Part shown: positions 32,144 through 41,056 of the stretch, in pieces
Numbering within the stretch: position 1 is the first letter of the stretch
Layout: every line of letters begins with the position of its first letter
Assembly (NCBI RefSeq): GCF_009363695.1
Contig: NZ_CP045403.1
Span: forward strand, 3,916,501-3,980,500
Length of the DNA: 64,000 nt
Direction: 5' to 3'
From: Bacillus sp. THAF10
GTDB taxonomy: Bacteria > Bacillota > Bacilli > Bacillales > Bacillaceae_I
Notes under the pieces: model-generated
The model's input: only the letters and a program-made list of their open reading frames with translations
What the model was told of the DNA's origin: nothing
The model's database searches: none
Position numbers and translations under genes: made by a program

Positions 32144-32866
32144 TCATGTTTCTTTATGGATCTTAACCTTGAGTTCTCTTGCCATATCCTTTGCAACAGG
32201 CGTGATTTTGCTGTTTTTCGGAACGGTAACTTCACTCAATCGCTCTCTACTTGCACTTTCTATATGCTTTGCGAGAATGAGCGGTTGCCTTTCTTTTAGC
32301 TGTGAAAGCTCTTCTGTTGCAGTTTTCGTAAGCTGCGTTAACGGTACTAGCTTGACCTTATCCTTTTGAAGCGTCCGGATATAATCTTGGAGCTTTTCCT
32401 GAACGGAATAAGGTGCCAACACCTGCTGGTACACCCCAAGCTCCACCTCATCCTTTGCGATAATCACTGGCTTGCCGAGCAGCTGAAATCCAACCGCTGT
32501 TTTCACAGCCTTGTCATCATCCATCATTAGGGCAAGCTTTGAAACTAGCCCAAATGACGCGACTGGCAGGATGAGAAGATCAGTTTCTCTCCAGAGCTTT
32601 TGCAGCTCGTATTGTGGCATATCTTCGATTGGAAGTGCTTCCTTTTCATTCAAACGCGCGCTCCATTCCTTTGATGCTACGAGCGTTATGTTAAAAGCTT
32701 CTTCAATCGAAGTAATCGCTTTCAAAATTTCGTCTGGATTGGAAGCATGATAGGTTAAGAGAATCGTTATTGCTGGTTTGGATGATTGCAGCGATTCCTG
32801 ATTTGCTTCTAGGTATGCTGCCACCGCCTGTTTCACTAATGTCTTAACTGTCTCCCTTACATCCAC
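32144..32866 (-). CDS. Flavoprotein-like (HFCD-fold) microcompartment protein
   Basis: A 240-residue protein. The first ~20 residues (VDVRETVKTLVKQAVAAYLE) look like an encapsulation helix. The core has a Rossmann-like ITILLTYHASNPDE and TDLLILPVASFGLVSKLALMM, then LLGKPVIIAKDEVEL, as in HFCD/Dfp-type FMN proteins. I start it at the GTG at 32866 after GGGGGGTG, 2 bases beyond the pduL stop. Similar flavoprotein genes occur in other BMC loci. It might take part in NADH or flavin redox recycling, but that is a guess; the family call is moderate. Confidence 0.6.
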   Translation of the reverse strand: MDVRETVKTLVKQAVAAYLEANQESLQSSKPAITILLTYHASNPDEILKAITSIEEAFNITLVASKEWSARLNEKEALPIEDMPQYELQKLWRETDLLILPVASFGLVSKLALMMDDDKAVKTAVGFQLLGKPVIIAKDEVELGVYQQVLAPYSVQEKLQDYIRTLQKDKVKLVPLTQLTKTATEELSQLKERQPLILAKHIESASRERLSEVTVPKNSKITPVAKDMARELKVKIHKET

Positions 32867-32868
32867 AG

Positions 32869-33534
32869 CTACACCCCCCCATCCTTCGTTGGAGCGCAAT
32901 AAACCGCTGTCATTTCTCCAAGCTGACCATTGCGAATGTTTGCTGCGTTTGCTTCATCGAGATCGATATGCATTTCGAGCTTATATTTCTCAGAAACTCT
33001 GATTAAGGTGTTGGAAAAAGTTATGCCACGCTCGCCTTCGACTTTGATATCGACCATATCCCCATCCTTCACGCCGAAGCGATCTGCGTCCTGTGGGTGC
33101 ATGTGAATATGACGAGAAGCACAAATCAACCCTTCTTCTAGTTGTAGCTGCCCTCTTGGCCCCTGAATGGTGATGGGTGCCGAGCCTTTTATGTCTCCTG
33201 ATTGCCTGATAGGGGCTTTTACTCCCAAGGTATAGCCATCAAAAAGAGAGATTTCCACTTGCGTATTCCCTCTTGCAGGACCTAACACCCTGACATGTTG
33301 GATTCTGCCTTTTGGCCCAATAAGCGTGACAGTCTCTTTTGCAGCAAATTGGTTAGGCTGGGAAAGATCCTTTTGTTTTTTTAGCTCATAGCCTCTGCCA
33401 AAAAGCCTCTCCACATGCTGAGGGGACAGGTGGATATGCCGGTTGGAAACGGCAATCTGCACCTGTTTTTTTGATGCCTGGAGGGTGTTACGCACCACCT
33501 CTTGGACCAGCGCCTTGATACTCGCTCGCTCCAT
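32869..33534 (-). CDS. pduL: Phosphotransacylase PduL of the microcompartment
   Basis: A 221-residue PduL that converts acetyl-CoA plus phosphate into acetyl-phosphate and recycles CoA inside the shell. Zinc-ligand motifs NRHIHLS (H33, H35) and SRHIHMHPQD (H142, H144, H146) are intact. Residues 1-20 (RASIKALVQEVVRNTLQA) are the encapsulation helix. The ATG has GGAGG 9 bases upstream. The gene overlaps the regulator gene by 47 bases. The product acetyl-phosphate can yield ATP by acetate kinase outside this window. Confidence 0.95.
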   Translation of the reverse strand: MERASIKALVQEVVRNTLQASKKQVQIAVSNRHIHLSPQHVERLFGRGYELKKQKDLSQPNQFAAKETVTLIGPKGRIQHVRVLGPARGNTQVEISLFDGYTLGVKAPIRQSGDIKGSAPITIQGPRGQLQLEEGLICASRHIHMHPQDADRFGVKDGDMVDIKVEGERGITFSNTLIRVSEKYKLEMHIDLDEANAANIRNGQLGEMTAVYCAPTKDGGV

Positions 33535-34486
33535 CTTTGTTCTCCTCCATTTCCAACAGTGCTTTTGCTGTGTATTGGTCAGTAATTAAAACATTCGCAT
33601 ACTGACCATTTAGAGCACCAAGTATTCCTTCTACTTTCTTGTTTCCACCTGCCACTAGAATGCTATATTCTTTTTCAGCAAGCTGGGAAAGCTCAATCCC
33701 AATCGTTCGTGCATTTAAGGATTGATTACTGATATGCCCGTTCATGTCAATAAAACGTGAGCAAATATCAGCCACCGTTTTGTTGTTCTTTAACGTTTCT
33801 ACATCACTTTCCAGGAAGTAGCCCGCCCGCATGAGCGTGGATTGTTCTCCCACTTCACCGACTGTGTAAACGGCAATGTTCGCTTGTTTGCCAAGCTCGA
33901 GAGCCTTGTTGATATGGCGGTCCGCGACAATCGCTTGCTTGACGACAGGATGATCGACCACGGCCGGTACCGGAAGGAAGTGCGGTGTTGTGTGAAAGGC
34001 TGCCGCAAGTCCATTGATGATATCAGAGGCGTGCGTGTTCAGCTCCGAGTAACTCACCCCACCATTTAATTGGACAATCTCCACATCCTGCACATTTTTT
34101 GGACTTAGCTTTAGGGAGAGCTGATAAAGCGTTGTTCCCCAGGTGATGCCGATTGTATCGCCGTTTTTGACGATGGTGTATAAGTATTCGGCTGCCGCCT
34201 CGCCAAGCTTTTCTTTTATATGATTGTCTTCATAAGCAGGAGAGGAAGTGACGACGCAATCTTTTAGGCTGAATTTCTCTTTTAGCTGTAAGGCTAAGCT
34301 GGTCATATCTTCGGTTGGGTCGCAAATCTTAATATGTACGACACCATCTTGCTTTGCCTGGTCTAAGAGCCTTGAAACAGTAGGTCGTGATACCCCAAGC
34401 TTTTTGGCAATTTCCTGTTGGCTGTAGTTAAACAGATAATACATTTTAGCCACTTCTACTAAACGGGCTATTTTTTCATTTTGCAT
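33488..34486 (-). CDS. deoR: SorC/DeoR-type deoxyribonucleoside regulator
   Basis: A 332-residue SorC-family regulator: N-terminal HTH YSQQEIAKKLGVSRPTVSRLL and a C-terminal sugar-phosphate-binding domain (GDTIGITWGTTLYQLSLKL, LNGGVSY, VAGGNKKVEGILGAL). The closest B. subtilis relative is DeoR, which controls dra-nupC-pdp and responds to deoxyribose-5-phosphate; that fits the aldolase in this operon. It is the first gene of the operon, with a consensus promoter, an inverted repeat at the start site and a cre-like site. Its 3' end overlaps pduL. Confidence 0.88.
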   Translation of the reverse strand: MQNEKIARLVEVAKMYYLFNYSQQEIAKKLGVSRPTVSRLLDQAKQDGVVHIKICDPTEDMTSLALQLKEKFSLKDCVVTSSPAYEDNHIKEKLGEAAAEYLYTIVKNGDTIGITWGTTLYQLSLKLSPKNVQDVEIVQLNGGVSYSELNTHASDIINGLAAAFHTTPHFLPVPAVVDHPVVKQAIVADRHINKALELGKQANIAVYTVGEVGEQSTLMRAGYFLESDVETLKNNKTVADICSRFIDMNGHISNQSLNARTIGIELSQLAEKEYSILVAGGNKKVEGILGALNGQYANVLITDQYTAKALLEMEENKDGASEYQGAGPRGGA

Positions 34487-34584
34487 GCTACTTCACCCGA
34501 TTTTAAAATTATGTTCACTTGGTTTGTTACGAAAGTGCTTGTTATTATCGGGATTCTTGTTGAATTTTCATAGATAGGCTCTCC

Positions 34585-34598
34585 TGTAAGCGCTTTAC
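34585..34598. promoter_or_regulatory. Candidate cre (CcpA) site
   Basis: TGTAAGCGCTTTAC has the AAGCGCTT core and matches 12 of 14 positions of the cre consensus. It lies downstream of the deoR promoter, where CcpA would block transcription. Confidence 0.55.
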
Positions 34599-34614
34599 TA
34601 AACTTTTGTAAAGT

Positions 34615-34626
34615 TGTTCGTGAACA
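34615..34626. promoter_or_regulatory. Candidate DeoR operator TGTTCGTGAACA
   Basis: TGTTC and GAACA inverted arms with a two-base spacer, just downstream of the -10. GTTAAC adjoins it and another TGTTCAC lies at 34512-34518. Position fits a repressor site. Confidence 0.5.
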
Positions 34627-34638
34627 TATGTTAACTCT

Positions 34639-34666
34639 ATTATAATCCTAGCGAAAATTCTGTCAA
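34639..34666 (-). promoter_or_regulatory. Consensus sigma-A promoter of the microcompartment operon
   Basis: On the minus strand TTGACA, 16 bases, TATAAT, both perfect hexamers. It drives deoR and the eleven genes after it. Confidence 0.8.
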
Positions 34667-34825
34667 TAATTTTTATTTTGAATTGTTTTAATTGTGTGGG
34701 GATTAGTTGATGTGGCAGGGGTTAAAGGGAGCTATGTTATTTATAAGAAGGGTGGGTTGCTTCGGTTGGGGGCCATTGGTGTTATATGAAGACTATTAAA
34801 CTAGTTTTCGCTCGCCGTTGTATGG

Positions 34826-34981
34826 ATACGACCTCTATGAAGACAACCAACCCTTATCCACCCGGCCCATTGTCCTCATACGACCTCTATGAAGACAACC
34901 AACCTTTATCCACCCGTCCCATTGTCCTCATACAACCTCTATGAAGACAACCAACCTTTATCCACCCGACCCATTGTCCTA
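34826..34981. repeat. 52-bp tandem repeat, three copies
   Basis: ATACGACCTCTATGAAGACA and the rest of the unit recur at 34826, 34878 and 34930 with a partial fourth at 34982 (period 52). Copies differ by one or two bases. The period is not a multiple of 3, so it is not coding. It lies 66 bp beyond the nup terminator. Confidence 0.85.
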
Positions 34982-35046
34982 ATACACCCTCCCCATTGCC
35001 CTCATCCACCCTCCTCCCTCGCAATAACCTCACAAAAATCAAAAAA

Positions 35047-35072
35047 ACACGCACCCGATCAGTCGGGTGCGT
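35047..35072 (-). terminator. Terminator of the nup operon
   Basis: CACGCACCCGA and TCGGGTGCGTG form a perfect 11-bp stem with a TCAG loop. TTTTTTTGATTTTTG follows on the minus strand. Confidence 0.9.
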
Positions 35073-35088
35073 GCAAGCAAACATCTTA

Positions 35089-36036
35089 TTACCTTTTTCC
35101 AGAATCAAACGGCTCACCAACAGCCTTAGGAGCTTGGGATGATTTTGAAAAGATTACTAGAGCAATTAGGGTAACCACGTACGGGAATACCTTCAAGAAT
35201 ACTGGCGGAATGACAGCCAATGTTGGAATTACCTGGGACACGTTTGCAACGGTTGTTGCAAAACCGAAGAACAACGTTGCAGCCAGAATGCCAAGTGGCT
35301 TCCACTGACCGAAAATCAAGGATGCAAGGGCCAAGAAACCAAGGCCTGCAACTGTTCCGCTGAATTCCCCACCGGTAGTGATCATATAAACCGCACCACC
35401 AAGACCAGAGAATGCTCCGGAAATCATCACACCAATATAGCGCATCTTACTTACGCTAATCCCAGCTGCTTCTGCTGCGTGTGGGTGCTCCCCGCAAGAA
35501 CGCAGGCGCAAACCGAATGGTGTTTTATAAAGCACGAAGGCACTTAACAGCAGAATTGCGAGTACAAGCCATGTTGTTGCATACGTTCTTGTGAAAAACA
35601 AACTTCCGATAATCGGGATATCCGATAAGAACGGGATATTAAACGGTTTTAATGTGCTAACCTGAATGTTTCCGCTACCTGTAATGTTACGTGCTAAGAA
35701 TACTGTGATGGCAGCAGCGATCATGTTGATGGCAGTACCACTGATGATTTGATTAGCATGAAGGTTAATACTTGCAAAAGCATGTAAGAGCGAGAACAAG
35801 AGTCCCATTAAGGTTGCGAGTGCAAGGCCAATCCAGATTGCTTTTGGACCTGACATTACTGCTTGCATTTTAAGGACCACTAGCGCCCCTGTAAATGCCC
35901 CAATGACCATTAAACCTTCTAATCCGATGTTTACGACACCGCTTCGTTCACTGAATAGTGCTCCCAGTGCGGTAATCAAAAGAGGGATGGTAAAGATAAT
36001 CGCATACGGAGCTATTTGCTGAATGATTGTCCACAT
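35089..36036 (-). CDS. nupQ: Nucleoside ABC transporter permease NupQ
   Basis: A 315-residue branched-chain/nucleoside-type (BPD_transp_2) permease with about eight helices. GVVNIGLEGLMVIGAFTGAL near residue 32 and LRLRSCGEHPHAAEAAGIS near 170 are family hallmarks. It pairs with NupP to form the channel of a NupNOPQ-type nucleoside importer. Last gene of the operon; 3 bases from nupP. Confidence 0.9.
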   Translation of the reverse strand: MWTIIQQIAPYAIIFTIPLLITALGALFSERSGVVNIGLEGLMVIGAFTGALVVLKMQAVMSGPKAIWIGLALATLMGLLFSLLHAFASINLHANQIISGTAINMIAAAITVFLARNITGSGNIQVSTLKPFNIPFLSDIPIIGSLFFTRTYATTWLVLAILLLSAFVLYKTPFGLRLRSCGEHPHAAEAAGISVSKMRYIGVMISGAFSGLGGAVYMITTGGEFSGTVAGLGFLALASLIFGQWKPLGILAATLFFGFATTVANVSQVIPTLAVIPPVFLKVFPYVVTLIALVIFSKSSQAPKAVGEPFDSGKR

Positions 36037-36039
36037 ACC

Positions 36040-37128
36040 TTATACCTCCTCCTTCTTTTGAGCCGTATTTTGCGGAACGACCGGCTTTTTGTTTTTCTTT
36101 TTGTTCATGAAGTAACGAATCATACGGTCTATTAGAATGCTAGTTGCTGCGAAATAGATGATAATCGCGATGATAGAGTCCGCGATTTCTGGTGGGATAT
36201 CGGTCATTGCATTCATAAATCCGCGTCCAGAGTAAAGAAGACCAAAGAAAATCGCGGCTAACAACACACCAACACCAGTGTTTGCACCTAGAAGCGCGAC
36301 GGCAATTCCATCAAAGCCTTGCGTTGGTAAAATACCGATTTGGATGCTTGTTGCGTTCCCTGTGTAGAAGGCAACTCCACCAAGACCTGCTAACCCACCG
36401 GCAATAACCATGGATGTTACGATACTTCTGTTCACTGCGATTCCTGCGTACTCTGCAGAATCACGGTTAAATCCTACTGCTTTTAACTCGTAGCCTAGCG
36501 TTGTTTTATTGATGATAAAAGAGAATACGATAACTGCAATGGCAGCAATAAATAAGCCTAAGTTAATGTAAGAACCACCGAATAATTCCGTTAAGAACGG
36601 TGTGCGCAATGACGCGACTTCTGGAAGTTTTCTGGATTCTGTTTCCAAAAACTCTCCTTTAAAATAAGTTGGTACAGCGTAATAAATCGTCCAGTAAGCA
36701 ATCCAGTTCATCATGATAGTGGATACTACCTCATGCACGTTAAATTTCGCTTTTAATAAACCAGGAATGAACGCCCAAAGCGCTCCACCAAGGAAACCAG
36801 CCGCTACCATAAGCAAAAGTAGTAATGGTCTGGATAAGTCGTCGAATGTTAAGCCGACTGCAACGGCACAAAAGCCTCCGAAGAGCATTTGTCCAGCTGC
36901 TCCGATATTAAACAAACCAGTACGGAAAGCAAAGGCTACCGATAAACCAGTAAAAATGAGCGGCGTTGCGGTTGCTAACGTGTTTCCAATACGGGAAATG
37001 TTCTTAAGTCCGCCTTCAAACAGAAATTTATAGCCTTCCACAGGGTTGTTGCCTGTGGCGGCCATTAGAATCGCACCTGCAATTAAACCGAAAAGGACAG
37101 CAAGTAACGAGATGATGCCATTTCTCAT
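36040..37128 (-). CDS. nupP: Nucleoside ABC transporter permease NupP
   Basis: A 362-residue permease with about nine helices; FRTGLFNIGAAGQMLFGGF near 70 and YELKAVGFNRDSAEYAGI near 215 are typical of the family. A lysine-rich cytoplasmic tail (KKKNKKPVVPQ) follows. The stop overlaps nothing, but the start touches the nupO stop by one base, so translation is coupled. Works with NupQ, NupO and the lipoprotein NupN. Confidence 0.9.
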   Translation of the reverse strand: MRNGIISLLAVLFGLIAGAILMAATGNNPVEGYKFLFEGGLKNISRIGNTLATATPLIFTGLSVAFAFRTGLFNIGAAGQMLFGGFCAVAVGLTFDDLSRPLLLLLMVAAGFLGGALWAFIPGLLKAKFNVHEVVSTIMMNWIAYWTIYYAVPTYFKGEFLETESRKLPEVASLRTPFLTELFGGSYINLGLFIAAIAVIVFSFIINKTTLGYELKAVGFNRDSAEYAGIAVNRSIVTSMVIAGGLAGLGGVAFYTGNATSIQIGILPTQGFDGIAVALLGANTGVGVLLAAIFFGLLYSGRGFMNAMTDIPPEIADSIIAIIIYFAATSILIDRMIRYFMNKKKNKKPVVPQNTAQKKEEV

Positions 37129-38648
37129 TATTCTTCCCCCTTCGTCACGCCTGCCATCATCAGACCAAGTTCGTTTTCGTTTGTTTCTTTTGCGTTTACG
37201 ATACCAACTAGTTGGCCATTGTTCACGACAGCAATGCGATCGGAAACATTGATTACTTCATCTAATTCTAAGGATACAAGTAGCACGGCTTTTCCTTTAT
37301 CGCGCTGCTCGACAAGTCTGCTGTGAATGTATTCGATTGAACCAACGTCCAAGCCACGTGTTGGCTGAACGGCAATCAGCAAGGTTGGGTCCAGTTCTAT
37401 TTCACGACCAATTACCGCTTTTTGCTGGTTCCCACCGGAAAGTGATCTCGCAATCGATTTTGCGCCTTCACCAGAACGTACATCAAAGCTTTGGATAATA
37501 TTATCCGCATGCTTTCTGATTGCTTGGAAATTAAGGAATCCGCGCTTGGAGAAAGGTTTTTTATGATACAGCTCTAGGACCATGTTTTCTTCAATCGTAT
37601 AGTCAAGGACGAGACCATGCTTATGACGGTCCTCTGGAATATGCGCAATTCCGCTCGCAATTCTGGAGCGAACCGGCATTTTTGTGATATCTTTGCCTTC
37701 AAAAAGGATGGTTCCGGAGTCAGCCTGCTTTAAGCCTGTGATGCTTTCCACAATTTCTGCTTGACCGTTTCCATCAACCCCTGCAATACCAAGGATTTCT
37801 CCTTTTTTAAGCTCTAAGGTCATGTTTTTCAGCGCAACCACGTCTTTTCCGCGTTTAACGGAAACATTGTCCATCTTTAGAACGACTTCCCCTGGGGTTG
37901 CTTCTTTTTTGCTAACCTTGAAATTAACTTCACGGCCAACCATCATTTCGGCCATTTGCTCTTTACTTGTTTCTGCTACGTTCACAGTGCCAATTGTCTT
38001 TCCTCTTCTGATAACGGTGCAACGGTCTGCCATCGCCTTAATTTCTTTCAGCTTGTGGGTGATAATGATGATTGATTTACCCTCTGCAATTAAGTTTTTA
38101 AGGATTTTGCCGAGCTCTTCTATTTCTTGAGGAGTAAGTACTGCTGTTGGCTCGTCTAAAATTAACACATCCGCTTGGCGGTAAAGCATTTTAAGGATTT
38201 CTACACGCTGCTGCATCCCAACGGAAATATCTTCAATTTTGGCATGAGGATCGACATTCAAGCCGTATTTTTTAGATAGGTCCTCAATTTTTTTGCTGGC
38301 AGTTTTTTTATCAAGCACATACATGTTATGCAATTCAGAGCCAAGCATAATATTCTCTGTCACGGTAAAATTACTAACCAGTTTAAAGTGCTGATGCACC
38401 ATACCAATTCCAAGCTTTGTCGCGACGTTAGGATTGGCTATTTTCGTTTCTTTGCCATTGATTTTAATAGACCCTCTATCCGGTTGATACATTCCGAAAA
38501 GGATTGCCATCAGCGTTGATTTCCCCGCACCATTTTCACCAAGTAGGGCATGAATTTCCCCTTGCTTCAGACGAAGTGTAATATCATCATTGGCAATTAT
38601 TCCAGTAAACTCTTTCCGGATATTGAGCATCTCCACTACATAGTCCAT
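37128..38648 (-). CDS. nupO: Nucleoside ABC transporter ATPase NupO (two ABC domains)
   Basis: A 506-residue ATPase with two fused nucleotide-binding domains. First: Walker A GENGAGKST near 35, signature SVGMQQR, Walker B VLILDEP. Second: GVDGNGQAE in place of a full Walker A, SGGNQQK and a degenerate LLIAVQPTRGLD instead of Walker B, as is usual for this family. It energises uptake of (deoxy)ribonucleosides. Separated from nupN by a hairpin that may lower its expression. Confidence 0.92.
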   Translation of the reverse strand: MDYVVEMLNIRKEFTGIIANDDITLRLKQGEIHALLGENGAGKSTLMAILFGMYQPDRGSIKINGKETKIANPNVATKLGIGMVHQHFKLVSNFTVTENIMLGSELHNMYVLDKKTASKKIEDLSKKYGLNVDPHAKIEDISVGMQQRVEILKMLYRQADVLILDEPTAVLTPQEIEELGKILKNLIAEGKSIIIITHKLKEIKAMADRCTVIRRGKTIGTVNVAETSKEQMAEMMVGREVNFKVSKKEATPGEVVLKMDNVSVKRGKDVVALKNMTLELKKGEILGIAGVDGNGQAEIVESITGLKQADSGTILFEGKDITKMPVRSRIASGIAHIPEDRHKHGLVLDYTIEENMVLELYHKKPFSKRGFLNFQAIRKHADNIIQSFDVRSGEGAKSIARSLSGGNQQKAVIGREIELDPTLLIAVQPTRGLDVGSIEYIHSRLVEQRDKGKAVLLVSLELDEVINVSDRIAVVNNGQLVGIVNAKETNENELGLMMAGVTKGEE

Positions 38649-38716
38649 CGAGTTATTCTCCCTTTTTAAAAAATTTATCCCAAGAGGACAGACAACTAAC
38701 CTCTAATATAGGCAGT

Positions 38717-38748
38717 AAAAAAGGCGGGACAACCCGCCTTTTTTTTAT
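38717..38748. terminator. Attenuator hairpin between nupN and nupO
   Basis: AAGGCGGG and CCCGCCTT with an ACAA loop and T-runs on both strands. In the operon direction it lies between the binding-protein gene and nupOPQ, so partial termination is likely. Confidence 0.8.
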
Positions 38749-38780
38749 TGAAGCATCTTATTGCCAGGTGTTACTTTATA

Positions 38781-39884
38781 TTACTTGATAAGATCGCCTT
38801 GCTCATGAGATACTGCGATGTCACCAGACTTGATCATTTCGAAGATTTCGTCTACTTTCTTAGTTGTTTCTTCACTTAAGTTTGGATTTTCTTCAGGAAG
38901 ACCAACACCATCGTTTTCAGCGTTAAACGTTAATGTTTCTCCACCTGGGAATTCTCCATCGATTTCTGCTTTAATCATATCAATAGCAGCTACGTCAATT
39001 CTCTTCATAGCAGAAGTTAAGATAACAGATTCGCCGTTGTCCATTTTTCCATCTTCGTATTGGTCAACGTCGACTCCAACCATCCATACTTCTTCTCCAC
39101 CAGATACACGAGTTTTCGCTTCGTCAATTGCACCAACACCTACACCACCAGCTGCTGCGAAAATTACTTTCACACCGCGGTCGAACATCGCTGCTGCAAT
39201 TTGTTTACCAGCGTTTACATCGTCAAACGTACCTTGGTAGATAACGTTTTCTGCTTTAATGCTTACATTTGTATCTAAGTTCTCGTTAGCATAAGCAACA
39301 CCTTGTTGGAAGCCCCAGTTGAATTTTTGAACTGGAGGAATTTCCATTCCACCGATAAATCCAGCTTCGCCTTCTTTTAATTCAAGAGCTGTTGCAACAC
39401 CAGCTAAGAAACCAGCTTCGTGCTCAGCAAAGAAAATAGATACTGTGTTTTCACCTACTACAGGGCTGAAATCACCATTGTGTGGAGATCCATCGATAAG
39501 AACGAATTTTGCATCTTCAAATTGGCTTTGCGCTTGGAAAATAGCTGTTTCAAATTTGAATCCAGGCGTAACGATAAATTTAAAGTCTGCATCATACAGG
39601 TTTGTAATCTCTTGCATGTAGTTTGCTTCTGTTGTACCTGCAGGCTGTAAGTATTTCTCTGTGATACCGAAATCCTTTTTCGCTTGTTTAATACCTTCCC
39701 AAGTACCTTGGTTAAAAGATTTGTCGTCAATTGTCCCCGCGTCAGTTACCATACCAACCTTCAAATCAGAACCGCTTCCATCTCCAGTAGAACCAGAACC
39801 GTTAGACTTGTCTGTACCGCAACCTACTAAAAAGATCATCGTTGTTAAAACCATGATGATCGTTGCAATAAAACCCTTTTTCAT
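38781..39884 (-). CDS. nupN: Nucleoside-binding lipoprotein NupN (BMP/TmpC family)
   Basis: A 367-residue lipoprotein: signal peptide ending LVGC (Cys22), then a Gly/Ser linker and the BMP domain (VGMVTDAGTIDDKSFNQGTW, GFIGGMEIPPVQKF, VIFAAAGGVGVGAIDEA). BMP proteins bind purine nucleosides outside the membrane. First gene of the nupNOPQ operon, with GGGGGAG 8 bases before the ATG. It shares the strand with the microcompartment operon downstream, and together they could import and degrade deoxynucleosides. Confidence 0.92.
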   Translation of the reverse strand: MKKGFIATIIMVLTTMIFLVGCGTDKSNGSGSTGDGSGSDLKVGMVTDAGTIDDKSFNQGTWEGIKQAKKDFGITEKYLQPAGTTEANYMQEITNLYDADFKFIVTPGFKFETAIFQAQSQFEDAKFVLIDGSPHNGDFSPVVGENTVSIFFAEHEAGFLAGVATALELKEGEAGFIGGMEIPPVQKFNWGFQQGVAYANENLDTNVSIKAENVIYQGTFDDVNAGKQIAAAMFDRGVKVIFAAAGGVGVGAIDEAKTRVSGGEEVWMVGVDVDQYEDGKMDNGESVILTSAMKRIDVAAIDMIKAEIDGEFPGGETLTFNAENDGVGLPEENPNLSEETTKKVDEIFEMIKSGDIAVSHEQGDLIK

Positions 39885-40248
39885 GTCTTAACTCCCCCAA
39901 AATTTAAAAATATTAGTAAATTGAAAACCCTTACTAACATTACTATATTCTTAATCTATTAATTTTTCAATATATGTTTTTTAAAGATGAACATATTTTC
40001 ATGAATAAAAGGTCCTAGATAAGAAAAATGTCGAATATTTGCAGATAAATACTGGGTTTCTATTTTTTTCTTTTGAAAAAATGGTAAAAATTACATAGGA
40101 AAGACGTTGTTTATTTTTGCAAAGTGAAATCGAGTCTGCGGGGCAATTTTTTTTACAATCGCATTCTATCTTGCCTATTTGTAAGGTGGTATTTTCTTAT
40201 AGTACAATGAATGTTGTTGAGAACCTTTAATGTAAGGACGGATGTTTA
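39885..40248. other. 364-bp divergent gap between nupN and rluF
   Basis: An AT-rich leader for both genes. No riboswitch, purine box or strong consensus promoter could be resolved. TACAAT at 40203-40208 may be the rluF -10. Confidence 0.35.
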
Positions 40249-40956
40249 ATGCGTATTAATAAATTCATTAGTGACTCTGGCGTCGCTTCTCGTCGCGGAG
40301 CAGATAAATTAATAGAAGAAGGTAAAGTAAAAATAAATGGCCGTGTGGCGAAAATCGGCGGACAGGTGAATCCAGGTGACGAGGTCTTGGTAAATGGCCA
40401 AGTCATTCGAATTGCCCGCGATAATGTCTACATTGCCCTCAATAAACCGGTCGGCATCACTTCCACTACCGAAAAAAGTGTGAAGGGAAACATCATCGAC
40501 CTTGTCAATCATCCGCTGCGTTTGTCTCACATCGGGCGCTTAGATAAAGAATCGGAAGGGTTGATTTTGCTAACCAATGACGGTGACATCATTAATGAGA
40601 TTCTTCGACCAGAGAACAAGCATGAAAAAGAATACATTGTTTCGGTTGATAAGCCAATTACCGCTGAGTTTGTGAAGAACATGTCTGAAGGCGTTCGAAT
40701 TCTAGACACGAAGACGTTGCCTTGTGAGGTTGAGCAGCTGTCCAAGTTTGAGTTTAAGATCATTTTGACGCAAGGCTTGAATAGGCAGATTCGCCGCATG
40801 TGTGCCGAGCTTGGTTATGAAGTGGTGCGTTTGGTCCGTACCCGCATCATGAATATTCATTTAGGAAACCTGCCGATGGGCCAATGGCGTGATTTAACGA
40901 AAAAAGAAAAGCGTGCGCTGTTTGCGGAGCTGGATTATGAGCCGCGTGAATGGTAG
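40249..40956 (+). CDS. rluF: RluF-type 23S rRNA pseudouridine synthase
   Basis: A 235-residue RsuA/RluB/RluF-family enzyme. An S4 RNA-binding domain covers residues 1-50 ([21 protein letters not shown]). The catalytic domain has Asp99 in [20 protein letters not shown], with [26 protein letters not shown] later. The combination [11 protein letters not shown] plus [18 protein letters not shown] follows E. coli RluF, which isomerises U2604 of 23S rRNA. The C-terminus is short. Monocistronic, with a terminator. Confidence 0.9.
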   Translation: MRINKFISDSGVASRRGADKLIEEGKVKINGRVAKIGGQVNPGDEVLVNGQVIRIARDNVYIALNKPVGITSTTEKSVKGNIIDLVNHPLRLSHIGRLDKESEGLILLTNDGDIINEILRPENKHEKEYIVSVDKPITAEFVKNMSEGVRILDTKTLPCEVEQLSKFEFKIILTQGLNRQIRRMCAELGYEVVRLVRTRIMNIHLGNLPMGQWRDLTKKEKRALFAELDYEPREW

Positions 40957-40966
40957 AGTGCGACCG

Positions 40967-40999
40967 AACCGCCCCATGAGTCAATGGGGTGGTTTTTTT
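40967..40999 (+). terminator. Terminator of rluF
   Basis: AACCGCCCCAT and ATGGGGTGGTT arms followed by TTTTTT. Confidence 0.9.
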
Positions 41000-41056
41000 T
41001 GTTGGCTTGGGTTGCGGAAGCTTTGTCAGCTAGAGGGGGAATGGTCGGTTTGTGGA

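Noticed and set aside
34887..35120. Minus-strand ORF of 77 residues across the 52-bp repeat
   Set aside because: It runs through the nup terminator and the 52-bp repeat, whose period shifts frame; no ribosome site.
37128..38648. Damaged ATPase because the second ABC domain lacks standard Walker motifs
   Set aside because: Degenerate second-domain motifs are normal in this nucleoside/ribose ATPase group; the frame is intact.
39885..40248. Purine riboswitch before the nucleoside importer
   Set aside because: I searched both strands for the conserved TATA/GGTAGA-like core and helix P1; not present.
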